Shown here in pieces: positions 1-6,541 of a stretch of DNA of 23,494 nucleotides. The notes below the pieces were generated by a model. It made no database searches and had not been told where the DNA came from. It saw nothing but the letters and a program-made list of their open reading frames with translations. Origin of the DNA: Egerieenecus sp048201975 (lineage in GTDB: Bacteria > Bacillota > Clostridia > Christensenellales > Aristaeellaceae); contig DBFBGQ010000013.1 in NCBI GenBank assembly GCA_048201975.1, positions 1 to 23,494 of the forward strand, in the 5' to 3' direction. A program made the position numbers and the translations under genes. Numbering within the stretch: the first letter of the stretch is position 1; every line of letters starts with the position of its first letter.

Positions 1-26
1 ACCTCTGGTTGACCGAATTTGCCTCC

Positions 27-56
27 TCGAAAAAGTGGCCTCCGCCACTTTTTCGA
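27..56. repeat. perfect 13-bp hairpin, intergenic repeat element
   Basis: Positions 27-39 and 44-56 are perfect inverted repeats around a CTCC loop. The stem is followed by the tail ACACGCTGAG. The same design (a short stem with a CCT-type loop, then a tail of the form TCRACRCGCTGA) occurs at 12889-12922 with a different stem sequence. It has A-rich and T-rich arms, so it could also work as a bidirectional terminator. Mobility is not shown. Confidence 0.5.
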
Positions 57-64
57 CACGCTGA

Positions 65-98
65 GGCCGCGCCGGAATTTCTTGCTCCCGGCGCGGCC
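65..98. terminator. GC-rich hairpin, terminator-like
   Basis: An 11-bp perfect inverted repeat (65-75 with 88-98) encloses a 12-nt loop and is followed on the plus strand by TTT. It lies outside any gene. It may end a plus-strand transcript entering from the left or be part of the intergenic repeat just upstream. The U-tract is short, so terminator function is uncertain. Confidence 0.35.
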
Positions 99-200
99 TT
101 TCCTGTGCTGAAAAATGCGAAATTTTCCTGCGTGCCCTATGCCAATGAAACTTGCGGCCCCTCAGCTTGCAAGGATTTGATCCAGCATGGGGCCCGAAGG

Positions 201-234
201 GGAAGGCGGGCGCGCCTTTTCCCGGCGCGCTTCC
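201..234 (-). terminator. putative xylB terminator hairpin
   Basis: This hairpin starts 10 bp past the xylB stop codon. A 7-bp GC stem (210-216 with 224-230) is capped by TTTTCCC, and outer GGAA/TTCC arms (201-204 with 231-234) pair across a bulge. No U-tract follows on the minus strand. The left side resembles the start of the repeat module seen at 7822 and 17403. Confidence 0.4.
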
Positions 235-243
235 TTGCCCATG

Positions 244-1767
244 TTACAGCTTGGCCAGCTCCTTGAAAATGCCCTTGTTGGCCTGGTAGAGTGTGTGGAA
301 GACCTGGTAAACCCGCTGGTACTGGGGCACGTTTTCCGGGATGGGCTGCTGGGCGGGGTTCACATGGATCATCTCCCGGCAAGCCTCCTCCACGGAGGGG
401 TACAGCCCCGCGCCCACCCCGGCCAGGATGGCCACGCCCAGGGCCGGGCCCTCGGTGTTCACGGTGGTGGCCACCGGGCAGTCAAACACGTCCGCCAGCA
501 TCTGCCGCCAGAAGGGGCTCTTTCCGCCGCCGCCGCAGGCCAGCATCTGCGCGGGCTGCACGCCCATGCCGGAGAGCACGTTCAGGCAATCCTTCAGGGA
601 ATAGGTCACGCCCTCCATCACCGCCCGGAGCAGGTCCCGGCGCTGGTGCATGCCGCTGAGGCCGAAGAACATGCCCCGGCAGTCCGCGTCCAGGTGCGGG
701 GTGCGCTCGCCCATGAGGTAGGGGGCGTAGAGCAGCTTGTTGGCGCCGATGGGGCTCTGGGCGGCCTCCTGATTCATGAGGTCGTAAGCGTCCACGCCCA
801 TGGAAGCGGCGGCTTCCTTCTCGGCGGCGCAGAAGTTATCCCGGAACCACTTCAGGGAGAAGCCCGCGGCCTGGGTCACGCCCATGACATGCCAGGCGCC
901 GGGCACGGCGCAGCAGAAGGTGTGCACACGGCCCTGGGGGTCGATGGACAGCTGACTGGTGTGGGCGAACACCACGCCGCTGGTGCCAATGGTGGTGAAG
1001 GCCTTGCCGTCCTCCACCACGCCGGTGCCCACGGCTGCGGCGGCGTTGTCCCCCGCGCCGCCCACCACCACGGTGCGCTCCGTCAGGCCGGTGAGGGCCG
1101 CCGCCTCCGCGTTCACGTGGCCGGTGACCTCGCAGGATTCATAGACCTTGGCCAGCAGCCCGGGGTCGATCTCCAGCTTCTCCAGCATTTCCGCGCTCCA
1201 GCAGCGGTGAGGCACATCCAGCAGCTGCATGCCGCTGGCGTCGGAAACCTCGGTGGCGTAGTCCCCGGTGAGCTTGTAGCGCACGTAATCCTTGGGCAGC
1301 AGGATATGCCGGCACCGGGCGTAGATCTCCGGCTGGTGGTTGCGCACCCACAGGATCTTGCTGGCGGTGAAGCCCGTTAGCGCCGGGTTGGCGGTGATCT
1401 CAATGAGCCGCTCCGCCCCCACCCGGCGGGTCATTTCGTCGCACTCCGCCTGGGTGCGCTGGTCGCACCAGATGATGGAGGGCCGCAGCACCTCCCCCGC
1501 CTCGTCCAGCATCACCAGGCCGTGCATCTGCCCGGAAATGCCCAGGGCCGCCACGTCCCCCGCGTCCACTCCGCTCTTGCCCAGCACCCCGCGGATGGTT
1601 TCCACCGCCGCGCGCCACCAGTCCGCCGGGTCCTGCTCCGCCCAGCCGTTCTGCGGCTGCGCCATGGGATACTCCACCGTGGCCGAGGCCATGGCCCGCC
1701 CCGCCTGGTCGAACAGCACCGTTTTTGTGCCCGATGTGCCTAAGTCAATGCCCAATACGTATTTCAT
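244..1767 (-). CDS. xylB: xylulokinase (FGGY carbohydrate kinase)
   Basis: This 507-residue protein should phosphorylate D-xylulose to xylulose 5-phosphate with ATP in the cytoplasm, feeding the pentose phosphate pathway. The N-terminus shows the FGGY phosphate-binding loop DLGTSGTKTVLFD (residues 8-20). ISGQMHGLVMLD near residue 80 is the Met-His substrate signature of xylulokinases. GGAGDNAAAAVGTG near 240 holds the likely catalytic Asp, and ACGGGGKSPFWRQ near 415 is the second nucleotide-binding region. Length is typical. The ATG at 1767 is chosen over an upstream ATG because GGGAGG lies just before it and the family N-terminus begins there. It is divergent from galM and has its own promoter. 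Specificity for another ketopentose (for example ribulose) cannot be excluded. Confidence 0.93.
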   Translation of the reverse strand: MKYVLGIDLGTSGTKTVLFDQAGRAMASATVEYPMAQPQNGWAEQDPADWWRAAVETIRGVLGKSGVDAGDVAALGISGQMHGLVMLDEAGEVLRPSIIWCDQRTQAECDEMTRRVGAERLIEITANPALTGFTASKILWVRNHQPEIYARCRHILLPKDYVRYKLTGDYATEVSDASGMQLLDVPHRCWSAEMLEKLEIDPGLLAKVYESCEVTGHVNAEAAALTGLTERTVVVGGAGDNAAAAVGTGVVEDGKAFTTIGTSGVVFAHTSQLSIDPQGRVHTFCCAVPGAWHVMGVTQAAGFSLKWFRDNFCAAEKEAAASMGVDAYDLMNQEAAQSPIGANKLLYAPYLMGERTPHLDADCRGMFFGLSGMHQRRDLLRAVMEGVTYSLKDCLNVLSGMGVQPAQMLACGGGGKSPFWRQMLADVFDCPVATTVNTEGPALGVAILAGVGAGLYPSVEEACREMIHVNPAQQPIPENVPQYQRVYQVFHTLYQANKGIFKELAKL

Positions 1768-1865
1768 TGCCGCGTTGCCTCCCGTTATGTCGCTCTTGTC
1801 TGCGCGTTGCCCCCGCCCGCCCTGTTGCATCTGGGCTGCGTGTCCGGGCACATTCTTCTCCTCGT

Positions 1866-1894
1866 ATTATAACTTCCCAGAAGGGGGAAGTCAA
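1866..1894 (-). promoter_or_regulatory. xylB promoter with palindrome in spacer
   Basis: On the minus strand, TTGACT (1894-1889), a 17-bp spacer and TATAAT (1871-1866) form a near-consensus sigma-A promoter about 100 bp upstream of the xylB start. An inverted repeat ACTTCCC/GGGAAGT (1872-1878 with 1885-1891, 6-bp gap) fills the spacer and touches the -35 box, so it is a candidate operator. Which regulator binds is unknown. Confidence 0.75.
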
Positions 1895-1905
1895 GCCGCG
1901 CCCCC

Positions 1906-1933
1906 TTGACAGACGCGGGGAAGCGGGTACAAT
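1906..1933 (+). promoter_or_regulatory. galM promoter
   Basis: TTGACA (1906-1911), a 16-bp spacer and TACAAT (1928-1933) lie about 45 bp upstream of the galM ATG. The -35 box is only 11 bp from the -35 box of the divergent xylB promoter, so one bound regulator could affect both genes. Confidence 0.75.
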
Positions 1934-1976
1934 AAAAGGCAGAAAGACCCAGGAAAAGCAAAGGAGGCACACACCC

Positions 1977-3056
1977 ATGAGCATCACCACGCGGGCCTTT
2001 GGGCAAACGGCCCAGGGCGAAACGGTAACCCAATACATTCTGACCAACCGCGCCGGCGCCACGGTGAAGCTGATCAACTATGGCGCAAACCTGACCAGCC
2101 TGACGGTACCGGACCGGGAGGGCAAGCTGGCGGACGTGGTAACGGGCTTTGACACCCTCGAGGGCTACCTGAAGCCCCACGGCAGCATGGGGGACACCAT
2201 CGGCCGGTACGGCAACCGCATCGCCAAGGGACGCTTCACCCTGGACGGGGTGACCTATCAGCTGGCCATCAACAACGGGGAGAACCACCTGCACGGGGGC
2301 CTGGTAGGCTTCAGCGCCAAGGTGTGGCAGGGCACGGCCACGGAGGGCGAGGGGCAGGACAGCGTCCGCTTCCACCTGGTGAGCCCCGACGGGGACGAAA
2401 ACTATCCCGGCACGCTGACCGTGGACGTGACCTACACCTGGACCGACGCCTGCGACCTGATGATCCACTACGAGGCCGTGACGGACAAGGCCACCCACTG
2501 CAACCTGACCAACCACACCTATTTCAACCTGGCGGGGCATGACCATGGCACCATTCGGGACCATGTGCTGTATATCGACAGCGACTGCGTCACCGCCACG
2601 GACGCGGGGCTGATCCCCACGGGAAGCTATCTGCCGGTGGCGGGCACGCCCTTTGACCTGCGGGACGGCATGCTGGTGGGCGACGGCCTGGACCAGGCGG
2701 CGGACTTCCCGCCCATGGCGGGCCCCGGCGGCTATGACCACAACTTCGTGCTGCACAAGGGCCGGGCCATGGGCGCCTTCGCCACCCTGTACCACCCGGA
2801 ATCCGGCCGCTCCATGGAGTGCCTCACCGACCTGCCCGGCGTGCAGCTCTACACCGCCAACACCACCGACATCTCCGGCGGCAAGGGCGGCGCGCACTAC
2901 GGCCCCCACTGCGCGCTGTGCCTGGAGACCCAGTGCTACCCCGACTCCCCCAACCATCCCGCCTTCCCCTCCACGGTGCTCCGCCCTGGGGAGAAGTACG
3001 ACACCACCACCATTTACGCCTTCCGGGTGGAACCCCCGGAGGATGAAGAGGCGTAA
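1977..3056 (+). CDS. galM: aldose 1-epimerase (galactose mutarotase)
   Basis: The 359-residue protein interconverts alpha and beta anomers of aldoses such as galactose, glucose or xylose in the cytosol. Family hallmarks are GENHLHGG (101-108, sugar-binding His), NHTYFNLAG (179-187, His180 as the catalytic acid), GGYDHNFVL in the middle of the C-terminal half, and CLETQCYPDSPNHP near residue 320 with the catalytic Glu. Length matches bacterial GalM (340-350). The ATG at 1977 is preceded by AAGGAGG at good spacing; the open frame extends upstream but lacks family similarity there. Its position back to back with xylB suggests a role in xylose or mixed pentose/hexose use rather than a dedicated Leloir operon, since galK and galT are absent. 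Confidence 0.95.
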   Translation: MSITTRAFGQTAQGETVTQYILTNRAGATVKLINYGANLTSLTVPDREGKLADVVTGFDTLEGYLKPHGSMGDTIGRYGNRIAKGRFTLDGVTYQLAINNGENHLHGGLVGFSAKVWQGTATEGEGQDSVRFHLVSPDGDENYPGTLTVDVTYTWTDACDLMIHYEAVTDKATHCNLTNHTYFNLAGHDHGTIRDHVLYIDSDCVTATDAGLIPTGSYLPVAGTPFDLRDGMLVGDGLDQAADFPPMAGPGGYDHNFVLHKGRAMGAFATLYHPESGRSMECLTDLPGVQLYTANTTDISGGKGGAHYGPHCALCLETQCYPDSPNHPAFPSTVLRPGEKYDTTTIYAFRVEPPEDEEA

Positions 3057-3073
3057 CACAGGCGCTATGCAGA

Positions 3074-3110
3074 GGGCCGCGCACTCCTTTTGCCGGGGTG
3101 CGCGGCCCTT
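3074..3110 (+). terminator. galM terminator
   Basis: A 14-bp stem with one G-U pair (3074-3087 with 3095-3108) and a 7-nt TTTTGCC loop begins 18 bp after the galM stop. Only two T residues follow, so termination may be imperfect. Confidence 0.6.
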
Positions 3111-3134
3111 CAAGCATCGCCCGGGGTGGCTGCG

Positions 3135-3208
3135 CATGCCGGCCCTTCTCAGCCGAAACAAGCGGCCAAGCGCCGCGACAATGAAAGCTGCGGAACGATC
3201 CGGAAAGC
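3135..3208. repeat. dispersed intergenic repeat, module 1, copy A
   Basis: This 74-bp segment matches 7960-8032 at roughly 80% by hand alignment, including the shared cores CCGAAAC, CGCCGCGAC and TGCGGAACGATC. A truncated relative is at 8312-8332. Copy B has about 30 extra bases with a hairpin just before the shared part; copy A lacks them. It is non-coding and lies between the galM terminator and the radC promoter. Confidence 0.7.
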
Positions 3209-3251
3209 GTCCCCAGGGAAGCAGGCAGAAAGCCCTTTTTTGCGCAACCCG

Positions 3252-3280
3252 ATGACAAAGCGCGGAAGATTTGTTACAAT
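3252..3280 (+). promoter_or_regulatory. radC promoter (extended -10)
   Basis: ATGACA (3252-3257), a 17-bp spacer and TACAAT (3275-3280) form a sigma-A promoter, strengthened by an extended -10 TGT just upstream (3272-3274). It lies 36 bp before the radC start and probably drives radC, the YdcF-like gene and rsmG. Confidence 0.7.
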
Positions 3281-3316
3281 AAAACCGTTATTTTACCGAA
3301 GACAAGGGGGCGCGGC

Positions 3317-4105
3317 ATGAACGTGCATGAGGGACACCGGCAGCGTATGCGGGAGCGGTTCCGCCGGGAAGGTCTGGAGGGCTTTGCGGATCACGAGGTG
3401 CTGGAATTGCTGCTCTTCGACTGCATCCCTGCGCGGAACGTGAATCCCCTGGCTCATGAGCTGCTGGAGACGTTCGGCTCCCTGCATGGCGTGCTGGAGG
3501 CGCGGGTGGAGCAGCTGATGACCGTGCCCGGCGTGGGCGAGCGCACGGCGGTGCATCTCTCGTCCCTGCTGCCGGTGTTCCGGCGCTATCAGCAGAGCGT
3601 CTGCGCCGACCGGAAGCGGATCCAGAACCGCAGCCAGGCCATGGCCTATTGCCTGGCTTTGCTTTCCGGCTGGCGCACCGAGCGCTTTTATCTGCTGAGC
3701 CTGAACGCGGACATGGAGCTGATGGGCACCCGGCTCATCGCCCAGGGCAGCCTGACGGAGGTCAGCGCCTATCCCCGGGCGGTGGTGGAGGCCGCCCTGA
3801 ACCACAACGCCCACAGCGTGGTATTCTGCCACAACCATCCCGGCGGCTCGGTGCAGCCATCGGCGGACGATATCCAGACCACCCTGCTGCTGCAGAGCAT
3901 ATTGGAGCCCATGGGCATCGCGGTGCTGGACCACATCATCGTGGCCGACGGGCAGACCTACAGCATGATGCTCCAGGGGGACCTGAATGCTGATGCGCTG
4001 CTCAGCCGCCTGCCCATAGGGGTGCGCACCCTGGTGGCCGCGGACAGCACCGGGCGGCTGCTCCCGCGAAAGAAGAAACGCATCAATCCTGCATCGGAGG
4101 AATAA
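3317..4105 (+). CDS. radC: RadC/JAB1 family protein
   Basis: A 262-residue member of the RadC (YicR/UPF0758) family. Residues 20-90 form a helix-hairpin-helix region with the turn TVPGVGERTA (69-78). Residues 100-250 form a JAMM metalloprotease-like domain with Glu148 and the zinc motif HNHPGGSVQPSADD (172-185): His172, His174 and an Asp at 184/185. The C-terminus is basic (RKKKR). The family was once tied to DNA repair, but that role is not established and the true substrate is unknown; the intact metal ligands suggest an active hydrolase. The ATG at 3317 has AAGGGGG upstream. It is first in a plus-strand cluster and ends 6 bp before the next start. Confidence 0.9.
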   Translation: MNVHEGHRQRMRERFRREGLEGFADHEVLELLLFDCIPARNVNPLAHELLETFGSLHGVLEARVEQLMTVPGVGERTAVHLSSLLPVFRRYQQSVCADRKRIQNRSQAMAYCLALLSGWRTERFYLLSLNADMELMGTRLIAQGSLTEVSAYPRAVVEAALNHNAHSVVFCHNHPGGSVQPSADDIQTTLLLQSILEPMGIAVLDHIIVADGQTYSMMLQGDLNADALLSRLPIGVRTLVAADSTGRLLPRKKKRINPASEE

Positions 4106-4111
4106 GGTACC

Positions 4112-4726
4112 ATGAAGAAACCGCATGGAAGGGGATACCGGCTGCTGATGCTGCTATGGATACTGCTGCTAACTGGGCTCATCCTGATTCTGGGGGTGGT
4201 GGGGCACGTGTGCTGGCTGCAAAATCATGTGCCCCAGGATATGCCCTATGACGCCATTGTGGTGCTGGGAGCGCAGGTGAAGGCGGACGGAGAGCTGTCC
4301 GTGCAGCTGCAGCAGCGGCTGGACGCCGCCTATGACGCCTGGGAGAAAGCCCCCTGCCTGGTGGTGACCTGCGGCGCCCAGGGGGAAAACGAGCCCGCCC
4401 CCGAGGGGCAGGTGATGCGGGAATACCTCATCGGCCGCGGGATTCCCGCGGAGCAGGTGCTGGCGGAGACCACCTCCTACAACACCCGGCAAAACATTGA
4501 AAACGCCGCGGCGCTGCTCCAGGATTATCCGGTGGAAAGCGTGCTCATCGTCACCAGCGACTACCACCTGCCCCGGGCGATGGCCCTGGCCAGGGACCAG
4601 GGGCTGCAGGCGTCGGGCATCGGCAGCGCCACCTTCCCCCAGTACTGGATTAAAAATTACTTCCGGGAGGCGCTGAGCTGGCTGAAATACTGGGGCCAGA
4701 AGTACCTGCACCTGCCCCTGGAGTGA
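4112..4726 (+). CDS. YdcF/SanA-like DUF218 membrane protein
   Basis: A 204-residue protein with one N-terminal transmembrane helix (about 11-35) and a DUF218 domain outside the membrane. Family features are YDAIVVLGAQVK (46-57), the GxQ region VVTCGAQGENE (84-94), TTSYNTRQNIENA (120-132) and VTSDYHLPRAM (148-158), which make the Rossmann-like fold. SanA-type homologues affect envelope barrier function and vancomycin sensitivity in E. coli, and YdcF binds S-adenosylmethionine; neither can be assigned here. The start is fixed by GGAGG near 4096-4100 and by the helix. It is tightly packed between radC and rsmG (6 and 12 bp), so it is probably co-transcribed. Confidence 0.85.
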   Translation: MKKPHGRGYRLLMLLWILLLTGLILILGVVGHVCWLQNHVPQDMPYDAIVVLGAQVKADGELSVQLQQRLDAAYDAWEKAPCLVVTCGAQGENEPAPEGQVMREYLIGRGIPAEQVLAETTSYNTRQNIENAAALLQDYPVESVLIVTSDYHLPRAMALARDQGLQASGIGSATFPQYWIKNYFREALSWLKYWGQKYLHLPLE

Positions 4727-4738
4727 AATGGGAGCGCT

Positions 4739-5488
4739 ATGGAAAGCAAGCAAATCTATGAACGCCTGGCCCAGTGCGGCATTCCCGCCACGGAGGAGCT
4801 GGCCCAGGGGCTGGGGGTTTACCACCGCCTGCTCCTGGACTGGAACGCACGCATGGACCTTACCGCCGTTACCCAGGAGGACGAGATGCTGGACCGCCAC
4901 TATGTGGACGCCCTCTCCCCCCTGGCCCGGCCCGGTCTGCTGCCCCGGACGGGCTCGCTCATCGACGTGGGCACCGGTGCGGGCTTTCCCGGCCTGCCCC
5001 TGGCCCTGGCCTGTCCCGGCCTTCAGGTGACGCTATTGGACGCCCAGCAGAAGCGCCTGAACTTTCTGGAGGCGGTGGTCCGGGAGCTGGGGCTCACCAA
5101 CGTGACCCTGTGCCACAGCCGCGCCGAGGACGGCGGGCGCAACCCCGCCCTGCGGGAGAGGTTCGACGTGGCCGTGGCACGGGCGGTGGCCGCCCTGCCC
5201 GTGCTGGCGGAGTACCTGCTGCCCTATGTACGGGTGGGGGGCATGGCCCTTTGCTGGAAGGGCCCCGCCCTGCGCCAGGAGCTGGAGGCCGGCAGAGCCG
5301 CCGCTAGGCTGCTGGGGGGCCGGGTGGAGGAGCCCCTCCCCGTGACCTTTCCCGGCCGGGACTGGGAGCACCTGCTCCTGCCCATTCGCAAATGCGAAAA
5401 AACCCTTCGCCAATATCCGCGAAAAGCCGGCACGCCCGGCCGCTCGCCCCTGGGATCAACGGACAAAACCCGGCCCGATTCTCCCTGA
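4739..5488 (+). CDS. rsmG: 16S rRNA (guanine527-N7)-methyltransferase
   Basis: A 249-residue cytosolic enzyme that methylates N7 of G527 in 16S rRNA using S-adenosylmethionine. LLLDWNARMDLTAVT (31-45) is the typical N-terminal helix region, IDVGTGAGFPGLPLAL (75-90) is the SAM-binding motif I, LDAQQKRLNFL follows as motif II, and RKAGTPGRSPL near the C-terminus matches the family ending. About 10 residues after that ending are extra. The ATG at 4739 has GGGAG 5-6 bp upstream. The gene is followed by a ParB/Noc-like gene, which is the classical Firmicute order near the replication origin, though dnaA, mnmG and parA are not in view. Confidence 0.95.
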   Translation: MESKQIYERLAQCGIPATEELAQGLGVYHRLLLDWNARMDLTAVTQEDEMLDRHYVDALSPLARPGLLPRTGSLIDVGTGAGFPGLPLALACPGLQVTLLDAQQKRLNFLEAVVRELGLTNVTLCHSRAEDGGRNPALRERFDVAVARAVAALPVLAEYLLPYVRVGGMALCWKGPALRQELEAGRAAARLLGGRVEEPLPVTFPGRDWEHLLLPIRKCEKTLRQYPRKAGTPGRSPLGSTDKTRPDSP

Positions 5489-5512
5489 AAAGCAAAATAA
5501 CGCCCCCTTTTT

Positions 5513-5566
5513 CCCCTGCCGCGTCCCGAAGAAAGGCGAACGATTCCTTTCGCGGGCCGGCAGGGG
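5513..5566 (+). promoter_or_regulatory. long imperfect hairpin in the rsmG-parB gap
   Basis: In the 216-bp gap after rsmG, CCCCTGCC (5513-5520) pairs with GGCAGGGG (5559-5566). Inside, CCCG pairs with CGGG and GAAAGG (5531-5536) pairs with CCTTTC (5546-5551) around a 9-nt loop. It may end the rsmG transcript or belong to the intergenic repeats, because 5577-5600 resembles part of module 3. The rest of the gap shows no clear promoter. Confidence 0.4.
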
Positions 5567-5704
5567 TTTGCTTTGCGGGGGCGAAATCCTGTTGCAAGAG
5601 CGGCGCGCTTTCCGCCCTCGCGGCAGGGGGAGGCCGTCGGGGGTCGGAAAGGCGCCGCTCCCAATCCACGCCGCGCATTGCGCGGGAGAGGAGGCGGCGC
5701 TTTC

Positions 5705-6541
5705 GTGCAGTTTTCGGAAACGGCGCTGTGCAGCCGGCAGGTATGCTGGCTGCCCATGAGCAGCATTACCCCCCGGACCGATCACGCCTTCGGTCAAGAA
5801 GAGAGCCGTTCCCTGCAGGAGCTGACCGCATCCATTCAGCGCTACGGGCTACAAAATCCCATTACGGTGCAGGCGCAGGGGCTGGGCAGGTACGTCATCG
5901 TGTCCGGGAACAGGCGGTACCTGGCCTGCCGCATGGCGGGCTACACCCACGTGGACGCCATTGTGCTGCCCGCCGTCGGGCCCGACTGCACCGACCGCGC
6001 CCTGCTGGAGCGCCTGACCCGGGAGCATCTGCATTACCTGGAGGAGGCGGATATCTGCCACCGGCTGGCCGAGGACGGCTTCACCAAGGAGCAGCTGGCC
6101 CGCTGCCTGGGCAAGACCTCCGCCCAGGTGGCCCAGAAGCTGCGCTTGGCCGCCCTGGAGCCGGAGCTGCGGGCCTTTCTGGTGGAGAACAACCTCCCCG
6201 AGGGCCACGCCCGGGCGCTTTCGAAGCTCCCCGACAAAGCCGGGCGCATGGCCCTGGCGCGGAAGGCCCTGGCGCAAAAGCTCTGCGTCCGGGACCTGGA
6301 GCTGCTGGTGACCGCCGCCATTGCCCGCCTGCCCGTACCCCCGCCCATCCGCGGCCGCACCATTTCCCTGATGCGGGACCACCGGCTGTATCTCAACGCC
6401 ATCCAGTCCATTATTGCCCAGATGCGGGAGGCGGGCATCTCCCCGGAGGTGAGCCAGACCCGCTTCGGGGATTATGTGGAGCTGACCCTGCGCATTCCTG
6501 TGCGCAGGGTCAGGCGCGCTGGCGGGCAGGAGGTCAAGTAG
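5705..6541 (+). CDS. ParB/Noc-like protein
   Basis: A 278-residue member of the ParB/Noc superfamily, which are DNA-binding CTPase clamps acting in chromosome segregation or nucleoid occlusion. Residues 13-90 are the ParB N domain (WLPMSSITP, LTASIQRYGLQNPITV, VSGNRRYLA), 103-124 match the second ParB box (LTREHLHYLEEADICHRL), and 125-150 are the helix-turn-helix (FTKEQLARCLGKTSAQVA), followed by LPEGHARALSKLP. The usual NPYQPR element is missing and the GERR motif reads GNRR, so the sequence is divergent. The GTG at 5705 is preferred: GGGAGAGGAGG sits 10 bp upstream, while the ATG at 5756 would cut the first ParB strand and has no good site. It follows rsmG, but no parA is present; it overlaps the convergent MFS gene by 8 bp. 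Confidence 0.85.
   Translation: MQFSETALCSRQVCWLPMSSITPRTDHAFGQEESRSLQELTASIQRYGLQNPITVQAQGLGRYVIVSGNRRYLACRMAGYTHVDAIVLPAVGPDCTDRALLERLTREHLHYLEEADICHRLAEDGFTKEQLARCLGKTSAQVAQKLRLAALEPELRAFLVENNLPEGHARALSKLPDKAGRMALARKALAQKLCVRDLELLVTAAIARLPVPPPIRGRTISLMRDHRLYLNAIQSIIAQMREAGISPEVSQTRFGDYVELTLRIPVRRVRRAGGQEVK
6482..6513. terminator. perfect hairpin inside the parB-like 3' coding end
   Basis: A perfect 13-bp inverted repeat (6482-6494 with 6501-6513) with a 6-nt TTCCTG loop lies inside the last 20 codons of the parB-like gene and 21 bp beyond the stop of the convergent MFS gene. It could stop minus-strand transcripts from the MFS gene. There is no U-tract on either strand. Confidence 0.5.

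Noticed and set aside
187..1380. Long open frame on the plus strand opposite xylB
   Set aside because: It lies wholly opposite a strongly supported gene, and its His/Gly/Val-rich composition is typical of GC-rich antisense frames.
1785..3161. Long minus-strand frame opposite galM
   Set aside because: Shadow of galM; no family pattern or ribosome site.
5489..5704. Riboswitch or leader RNA in the rsmG-parB gap
   Set aside because: A hairpin is present, but no known riboswitch core can be recognised.
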